This document shows, piece after piece, positions 57,602 to 64,000 of a DNA stretch of 64,000 bases; the stretch's first letter is position 1, and the number at the start of each line of letters is the position of its first letter. Position numbers and translations under genes: made by a program. The stretch is from Cytospora piceicola. Taxonomy: Eukaryota; Ascomycota; Sordariomycetes; Diaporthales; Cytosporaceae. The notes under the pieces were generated by a model that was not told where the DNA came from, did not search any database, and saw nothing but the letters and a program-made list of their open reading frames with translations. The stretch covers positions 868,001-932,000 of the forward strand of contig JALQBC010000006.1 of the NCBI GenBank assembly GCA_023375675.1, in the 5' to 3' direction.

Positions 57602-58439
57602 GTCTCGCCACCTGCCTGTAGGGCTTACCTTTGGTCTATCGTGATGTACATCGAGTTTGGGAATATCCCAGCTGGTGACCCTTGGTAAATTTTGCCCTTT
57701 TGATCGGCGCGTCATGTTCAGGTTGCAGGTTTCTAATATCGAACGGAGACACGAGGCTGGAGATAGCCTGTAGGGATTGTTACAATAGAGAACTAAATAT
57801 AAGCAAACCTATGAGTGGGTCATTATCTTGAACTGGAAATATCTGCTGCTGTACCCTTCCTTTGTGATTTTATGTGTTGCTTCTCTAGGCATCTAGTCTA
57901 CTTACTTGAAGGCCACCCCGAGGTCAAAGAGAGCTGGAAGAAGAGACAGACTGTAGAATTTATTCATGCAAAAAGTTTGGTCACTATGAACTCCCAGCTA
58001 TTATTAATACCTTCGAATTTTAGAATGTAGACAACAGTAGTTGAGAGCTCAGTAGAGGTGTTGATGATTAGTTGTTATACTTGACAACCCTGGGAATGAA
58101 CGAGGTGACGTTGATCACATATGTACACTATGTAACAATGTATAATTTTCGAACCTGTACCTACTTAGTACGATTGCAAGTTATTGTCAATTACGCCGGT
58201 AACGTTGTTTAGAGTGGAAGTCATCCTCGTATGCTGGATTCAAACGAGGAATTACCAAGTTCCTCCAGCCCCCTTGCCACAAGGGGTTTATAAACGCGAC
58301 ACATCCGAGGCCAAATGCACTTTTAGATACTGCATGCATAGAAACGTGCCAAATACGGCCCTACCGGAACGCCATACACATGCTGCCACAAGAGACAGTG
58401 ATAATCAAGCCCAATGCGCTTATCATCCATGCCCGCTAA
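57602..58439. other. Convergent intergenic region
   Basis: 3' flanks of the dioxygenase-like gene (plus) and the isovaleryl-CoA dehydrogenase gene (minus). No gene recognised. Confidence 0.5.
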
Positions 58440-59839
58440 TCACACCGAATAGCTCGCATACTCCTTGTTGAAGGCCCGTCCAATAACCATGCGCCTCACC
58501 TCGGACGTCCCAGCACCAATTTCGTACAATTTTGCACTGTAAGTTGATATCAGTAAAAGTGATCTCCCCCAAAACACAGACAGCTCACAGTGGGAAAGAC
58601 TTACTCCCTCAATATCCTCGAAGCCGGCATCTCCTCCACATATCCCATACCACCAAGGACCTGTATGCAATCCAGCGCGCACTCGGTAGCCCTCTCCCCG
58701 GCATACAGGATAGCACCAGCACAGTCCTGCGTCCTGATCAGGCCCTCCTCGTCCACCGCCCGCGCCGTGGCATACGTGTAGGCCCTGCTGGCCTGCAGCT
58801 TGGTGTACATGTCGGCCAGCTTGCCCTGGACGGCCTGGAACGTGCCGACGGGCTGGCCGAACTGCTTCCGCGTGTGCACGAACGGCAGGGCGACGTCCAG
58901 GGCCGCCTGCATGAGGCCGAGCGGCCCGGCGCTCAGCACCAGGCGCTCGAGGTCCAGGCCCTCCATGAGCACGCGGACGCCCCCGTCGACGCCGCCGAGG
59001 ACGTTGGCCTCGGGCACGAAGACGCCGTCGAAGACCAGCTCGCCCGTGTTGCTGCCCCTCATGCCCATCTTGTCGAGCTTGCGCGCGCAGCTGAAGCCCT
59101 CGGCGCCCCGGGCCTCGACCACGAAGGCCGTGATGCCCTTGCTCCCCGCGCCGGGGTCCGTCTTGGCGTACACGATGATGTAGTCCGCGTCGGGCCCGTT
59201 GGTGATCCACATCTTGGCCCCGTCGAGAAGGTACCCGCCGTCGACCCTCGTGGCCGTGGTCCGCATGGACACGACGTCCGAGCCCGCGCCGCTCTCGCTC
59301 ATGGCCAGCGCGCCGACCTTGTCCCCGGAGACGAGCCCCGGGAGGAACCTGGCCTTCTGCGCCGGCGAGCCGTTGAGCTGCAGCTGGTTGACGCACAGCT
59401 GGCTGTGCGCCGCGTAGCTCAGGGCCACGGACCCCGACGCCCGGCTCAGCTCCTCCATCACCACGCAGTGCGCCTGGTACCCGAGCGCCAGCCCGCCCGC
59501 GTCCTCGTCCGCCGTGATCCCCAGGAGCCCGGCCTCCCCGAGCTTGCCCCACATCTCGGGCGGGAAGCTGTTGGACCTGTCGACCGCCGCGGCGACCTCT
59601 GGGGGGATCTCCCGCCTCGTGAACTCCTGGACGCGCTCCCGGAGTTCTTCCAGGTCGGCTTGGGTGGGAGCGGTGAAGCCTTGTGGGTGCTTGGACGTGG
59701 AGGCCCATCTTCGCGGCCGGGCAGTGGCTGCTACTGGCGCTGCTGTCGTCCTTGGGATAGCAAGAAAGGATGGCGATGATGCCTGGGGGAGTGATCGCGC
59801 GGTGTGCGCTATGCCGCGGAGAATCCTTGAGCTTGACAT
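58440..59839 (-). CDS. ivdA: Isovaleryl-CoA dehydrogenase, mitochondrial
   Basis: Exons 59839-58605 and 58536-58440 (intron 58537-58604) give 443 residues. The FAD enzyme converts isovaleryl-CoA to 3-methylcrotonyl-CoA, the substrate of the carboxylase encoded next door. The start MSSSRILRGIAHTARSLPQ is a basic mitochondrial presequence; an in-frame ATG at 59965 adds 42 residues that do not look like a leader. Conserved blocks are LGITADEDAGGLALGYQAH, YAAHSQLCVNQLQLNG, LAMSESGAGSDVVSM and KMWITNGPDADYIIVYAK. GLDLERLVLSAGPLGLMQAA contains the Glu that serves as catalytic base in human IVD (Glu254). The splice completes RILRDAKLYEIGAGTSEVRR and IGRAFNKEY. It is divergent from mccB across 360 bp. 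The middle (about 58740-59620) is a G/C third-position block. Confidence 0.95.
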
Positions 59840-60199
59840 TTTCACGAGGAAATAAAAATTGAGGAAAAACACACGATATGGGGGATTCGATAGCACTGGT
59901 TCCTCATGAGGGAGGAAGGTTTTCTTCGAATGTCCGGATGAGACGACGTTGACGGGCAAACGCATGGCTTCGGCTTAAGACAAAGGGACAATGCAACCCC
60001 GGATTTCAACGGCGATCCCCTCCCTCGCTTAATTGCGGCCCGAGGCTTTATTTACTTTACTCCATTCCATTGTACACGGCTTATTTAGACGTCGCTTGTC
60101 ACTTTCACCACCACCGATTGATTATCACGTCTTCGTTTCTCCCCTCTCCCTCCCCGCTCTTTATCTTAGAACCGTCATAAATGTTATGATACTTCTTTC
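59840..60199. promoter_or_regulatory. Shared divergent promoter of ivdA and mccB
   Basis: The two start codons are 360 bp apart and face outwards, so one region must serve both genes. It contains a perfect 10-bp palindrome CCTCATGAGG at 59902-59911 and pyrimidine-rich stretches near 60135-60160. Co-regulation by leucine is known for such genes in Aspergillus. No specific factor site is assigned here. Confidence 0.6.
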
Positions 60200-62207
60200 A
60201 TGAGAGTCGACCGCTCTCTATACGACATGTCAACCTCCATACGAGGCTCCAGACGAGCTCTCATCTCCAGATTAACCCGCCCACTTCCCCGGATCCACTC
60301 TTCTCCTCGTCCGGGACTCCCATGCCAGCCACGCCCCATCTTCCCCACGGGGAGCGGGAGCAAGCGCGCCATCGCGACCTTCACGCCTCCCCACCAGGCA
60401 CACGCTATATCCACGATCCAGTCCGCCATAGATACCGGGAGCGATGAGTTCAAGGAGAACAAGCAGGCCATGGACGAGGCCGTGGCGCGGCTCACCGAGC
60501 TCACGCGCAAGGTGCACGAGGGCGGCCCGCCCAAGGCCAGGGAGAAACACCTGGCGAGGAAGAAGATGCTGCCCCGCGACAGGGTCACGGCGCTGATAGA
60601 CCCGGGCACGACGTTCATGGAGCTGAGCCCGCTGGCCGGGCACGAGTTATACCCGGAGGCGGACGTACCTTCGGGGGGCATCATCACGGGCGTGGGTGTC
60701 GTGGAGGGCGTGACATGTGTGATTGTTGCGAACGACAGCACCGTCAAGGGTGGAACATATTACCCCATCACCGTCAAGAAACACCTGAGGGCACAAGCGG
60801 TCGCCCAGGAGAACAATCTACCGTAAGAGCCATCCATCCCCTTGCAGCTTCGGCCCGGGTCAGGCCACGATAGACCGAGTCATCAAAGACATTTTAGGAC
60901 GTGCTAATACGACACGTCGTTTGATACAGATGCATATACCTCGTCGACTCGGGTGGTGCCAACCTGCCCCACCAGTCCGAAGTTTTCCCGGACCGCGACC
61001 ACTTCGGGCGCATCTTCTACAACCAGGCGCGCATGTCCGCGGCCGGCATCCCCCAGATCTCGGTGGTCATGGGCGCCTGCACGGCGGGCGGCGCCTACGT
61101 GCCGGCCATGTCGGACGAGAGCATCATCGTGCAGGACCAGGGCCACATCTTCCTCGCCGGCCCGCCGCTCGTGCGGGCCGCCACGGGCGAGTCCGTCAGC
61201 GCCGAGGACCTGGGCGGCGGCAGGATGCACGCGGGCGTGTCGGGCGTCGTCGACTACCTCGCCGTCGACGACGCGCACGCCGCCGTCCTCGCGCGCCGGT
61301 GCGTGGCGAACCTGAACTGGCCGGCCGGGGCCCCTCTTGCGCCGCCGGCGCCCCACGCCTTCGCCGAGCCGCTGTACCCGCCCGCCGAGCTCCTCGGCAT
61401 CGCGTCCACGAACCTGCGCAGGCCGCTCCCCGTCCGCGAGGTCATCGCCCGCGTCGTCGACGGCTCGGCCTTTGCCGAGTTCAAGCGCGACTACGGCACC
61501 ACCCTGGTCACGGGGTTCGCGCGCGTCTACGGCCAGCAGGTGGGCATCGTGGCCAACGACGGCATCCTGTTCTCGTCGTCCGCGCTCAAGGGCGCGCACT
61601 TCATCGAGCTGTGCGGCCAGCGCGGGGTGCCGCTGGTCTTCCTGCAGAACATCAGCGGGTTCATGGTCGGGACGGACGCGGAGAGGGGGGGCATCGCCAA
61701 GAACGGCGCGAAGCTCGTGACCGCCGTGGCGTGCGCCGACGTGCCCAAGTTCACGGTCGTGGTGGGCGGGAGCTACGGCGCCGGCAACTATGGCATGTGC
61801 GGGAGGGCGTATTCCCCGCGGTTCTTGTGGATGTGGCCGAATGCCAGGATAGGGGTGATGGGCGGTGAGCAGCTGGCGGCCGTCATGGAGACTGTGGGCA
61901 AGACGGTGGATGTAGGGTTGAAGGACAGGATCGAGAGGGAGAGTGATGCTGTCTACTCGAGTGCGAGGCTATGGGTAAGTGCTATTATGTCTACATGATC
62001 ACTGCATGCGAGCATGCAAGCCTGCAGTGACAGACTCTTGAATTTCCTGAAGAAGAGTCACAAATGCTGATCTTGCCATCACAGGACGACGGCGTCATCC
62101 CACCGCAACACACAAGACAATACCTGGGTCTGGGGTTGAGGGCTGCCATGACTGGTCGAAATGAAGTCAAGCCCGGTGAGACCAAGTTTGGTGTCTTCAG
62201 AATGTAG
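60200..62207 (+). CDS. mccB: Methylcrotonoyl-CoA carboxylase subunit beta, mitochondrial (carboxyltransferase)
   Basis: Exons 60200-60822, 60930-61974 and 62085-62207 give 596 residues. With the alpha subunit it carboxylates 3-methylcrotonyl-CoA to 3-methylglutaconyl-CoA in leucine breakdown. The N terminus, especially from the second Met at 60227 ([16 protein letters not shown]), is a typical mitochondrial presequence; either ATG is possible. The carboxyltransferase N domain has [28 protein letters not shown] in pieces, [32 protein letters not shown] and [33 protein letters not shown] and the C domain with [20 protein letters not shown] [37 protein letters not shown] and GVMGGEQLA follow. 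The last exon ends KFGVFRM, a normal end for the family. Exon 2 is largely a G/C third-position block. Confidence 0.95.
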
Positions 62208-62791
62208 TAGCCCCATGTCCAAGAAGCATCTGTGAGGGTATCCATGTTTCAGTCCCTGAGGTGGAAATGCCTTAGGTAGGTAGGTTACATATGGTAATGC
62301 TACATGCAAAGTACTTGCAAAGTACTTGCAAAGTACGTGCAAAGTCCATGTGTCTTTTGGGGGGCAACTGCGAGTGCTCATTTCTCAGTCTACATACACA
62401 ACACCAGTGATGTCAGTGACTACTGCTCACGGCACGTTGATAGGACCGACAGCCATGGAAGGTGTACCGGCAGTAGTATGTCTCGGTGCTTGGGTATAAG
62501 TAGTTGCTTGCCCGAGCTGTCATCCGTCGTCATACCTTGAACTTCCCAAACACATCAAGCTTGAGGACTCATCCATTCCAGAATCATCCAGTCCATAATC
62601 ATCACAAAAGCCAAACTTCTACAATCATTTTATCGATAGATCGCTGTTTCGACCCACTACGAAACGGGCGCCCATCCGCATCCGGAAGACAACCCCTACC
62701 AAGAAACACCCGCCGAACATTGCTAACACACCTCTCTCCGACCTGCGCACCCGCATACAAGGTAGCGAACCCCCCCCCCCCTTCGTCCGCC
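62208..62791. other. Intergenic region with 11-bp tandem repeat
   Basis: 3' flank of mccB, CCTTAGGTAGGTAGG motif near 62270, the 11-bp repeat at 62306-62347, and an 11-bp C run near 62771. No complete gene. Confidence 0.45.
62306..62347. repeat. 11-bp tandem repeat, nearly four copies
   Basis: Units of GCAAAGTACTT, the third with one change and the fourth partial. They lie 100 bp downstream of the mccB stop. Confidence 0.85.
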
Positions 62792-63175
62792 ATGTGCCGG
62801 TTCGTGTACGATCTCCGGAGGTGCCCCGCATGCCGCAGGATCCGCGACCGAAGCCCTGAATACACGTCCGCGGCCAACCGGTGCATGTAGGCCGACCTGG
62901 AGGTTGGCCAGGACATGCTGGCGGGGCTCGTGGGAGGCGGGTTCGACCCGGCGGCCTGTCCGTACAGGGAGGACGCCGTGAGCTCTGGGATACAGGTAAC
63001 CATGCGCACCCCCTGTCGTATGTGCATCATTGGACGGATTCTCGAAAGGACTCTGCAGAAGAGGCTGAGCGAGCTCAAGGCCGAGCAGTGGTCTCAGGAC
63101 CAGGCGGATGGGAAGAGAAGAAGGCCGGGGAAAGGTGGTGGCTCTTCGGGAGGGGGGGCCACCTCGTCTGCGTGA
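62792..63175 (+). pseudogene. Small cysteine-motif protein, interrupted by an in-frame TAG
   Basis: The frame starts MCRFVYDLRRCPACRRI at 62792 and reaches TAG at 62888-62890. It then stays open in the same frame for 94 codons to TGA at 63173-63175. The second part includes FDPAACPYREDAV, TPCRMCIIGRILE and a basic Gly/Ser-rich tail. The CxxC pair before the stop and the C, CxxC set after it look like one metal-binding-style protein of about 127 residues. The MCRxxx start is common in small fungal proteins of unknown function. The stop could come from CAG (C to T at CpA) or TGG (G to A), both RIP-type changes. Otherwise it could be an error, an unrecognised intron or readthrough. I do not know the function. 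Confidence 0.5.
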
Positions 63176-64000
63176 GGCCATTCCTCTGCGCGGTCTGAGC
63201 AGAGTATAGACCATCGCCAGAGTCTTTTGTTCCTTGATGCCAAGCTGGGGACTCTGTCTTTCAGAGGTCAGCCGGATCGGATATCATATTCCTCAAAAAG
63301 GTACAGATGATATCGTTTTCCACTGCCTGCGAAGCGGTGAGCATGGCTACCATGCAGAGATGCAGACCCCGGGGGGGGGGCTGCAGAACTTCCTTTGACC
63401 GAAACAGCGGACTGTTGCTTGAAGTGGGTGGTGTTTAGCGAAATGTATCTATCACCTGAAACGCAGGTATGAGTACAACCTAGCTCTTGCCGGGCAAGTT
63501 GCTCCAGCGGTTGAATAGGCACAGCAGAGAGAGCGAGCACATGTGGCAAGACATCGTTTAAAGTCTGGGTACAAGAACAAAGCCTGACTTGCCCCTAGGT
63601 GATGTGTGACTGCTTACTGGTCAGATCGGCACACCAACCTGTTACGTGGAGCATGTTGATGGGAATTTCTGGGAATTTCTGAGAAGTCCAGGGGCTTCCT
63701 GAGCAGAAGGCAGTGACCGTGTGGGTGAGAACTTGCTGTATTAATTATCTGATCACTTACCCAAGTCTATATCAACCTTGGGCCCCATCGGTGTTTGGAC
63801 ATCCTTACTCTCAGTTAACGACTCACAGTCACCCCTGATTCCTCCAGGAGACCAACTGGTTGGAAAGACCCCAATCATCAATCACCAAAATCATCATCAC
63901 CCTCAACGATTGTGCGTTCCCTTTTCGCCTTCATCATCAACCATTTCCGGCCAATCTTTACCACTTCCTCACCTGTACATACTCTGGTCTCGACCTACTT
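63176..64000. other. Right-edge stretch without a recognised gene
   Basis: No coding sequence is supported. The last 150 bp are rich in ATCATC/TCACC and CAAC, like the pyrimidine-rich leader of a plus-strand gene beyond the window. Confidence 0.4.

Noticed and set aside
58440..59779. Long alternative frames on both strands over ivdA
   Set aside because: Same cause: GC3 saturation in ivdA. The ivdA frame has full domain conservation and a consistent intron.
60921..61868. 315-codon Arg/Gly/Ala-rich frame in mccB
   Set aside because: Off-frame shadow of mccB exon 2.
1..64000. CRISPR arrays, integrons, phage, toxin-antitoxin or other prokaryote-type systems
   Set aside because: None seen. Introns, RIP, a copia element and the gene set are all fungal; the tandem repeats lack CRISPR-like spacing.

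Overview
The window looks like nuclear DNA of a filamentous ascomycete (Pezizomycotina, most likely a sordariomycete). The grounds are short introns of about 54-180 nt with GT..AG ends, long gene-free stretches, a retrotransposon erased by C-to-T/G-to-A mutation of the RIP type, and a typical gene set (HOG-pathway MAPKK, Rho3, fused siroheme synthase, Pth11-type rhodopsin-domain membrane protein, arylsulfotransferase). The species was not identified. All exon structures below were built by hand from splice motifs and frame continuity.

Layout. 0-25 kb: a partial unknown gene running off the left edge (1-984, minus), a gene-poor stretch, a DUF3433 membrane protein (5.7-8.2 kb), tRNA-Gly(TCC) at 9.7 kb, a small secreted beta/gamma-crystallin-like protein (10.7-11.2 kb), a secreted arylsulfotransferase (12.8-14.5 kb), the alpha (biotin) subunit of methylcrotonoyl-CoA carboxylase (17.4-19.7 kb), an FMN split-barrel protein (20.6-21.6 kb) and a PIN-like auxin-efflux-family transporter (22.2-24.2 kb). 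25-31.5 kb: one complete Ty1/copia LTR retrotransposon in minus orientation, with 166-bp LTRs and a 5-bp target duplication, heavily RIP-mutated. 31.5-44 kb: a gene-free stretch, then conserved genes: Pbs2-type MAPKK, acyl-protein thioesterase, Met1-type siroheme synthase and Rho3.

44-58 kb is an accessory block of mixed condition: a tRNA-like relic, a DAHP-synthase fragment, a broken short-chain dehydrogenase, an intact Pth11-type receptor-like protein, an intact nitroalkane-oxidase-like flavoenzyme, AT-rich relics with a (TAAG)n satellite, and an intact indoleamine 2,3-dioxygenase-like gene with an N-terminal membrane segment. 58.4-62.2 kb: isovaleryl-CoA dehydrogenase and methylcrotonoyl-CoA carboxylase beta, divergent from a 360-bp shared promoter. 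Together with the alpha subunit 39 kb away they supply two consecutive steps of mitochondrial leucine breakdown. The last 2 kb hold a small cysteine-motif ORF broken by an in-frame stop.

I found no CRISPR array, phage, toxin-antitoxin or clearly new multi-gene system. The most useful observations are the edge-protected, reciprocal RIP pattern of the two LTRs, an extra non-pol segment in the copia element, the split leucine cluster, the GC3-saturated blocks inside otherwise ordinary genes, and the intact but atypical nitroalkane-oxidase-like and dioxygenase-like genes in a decaying neighbourhood.
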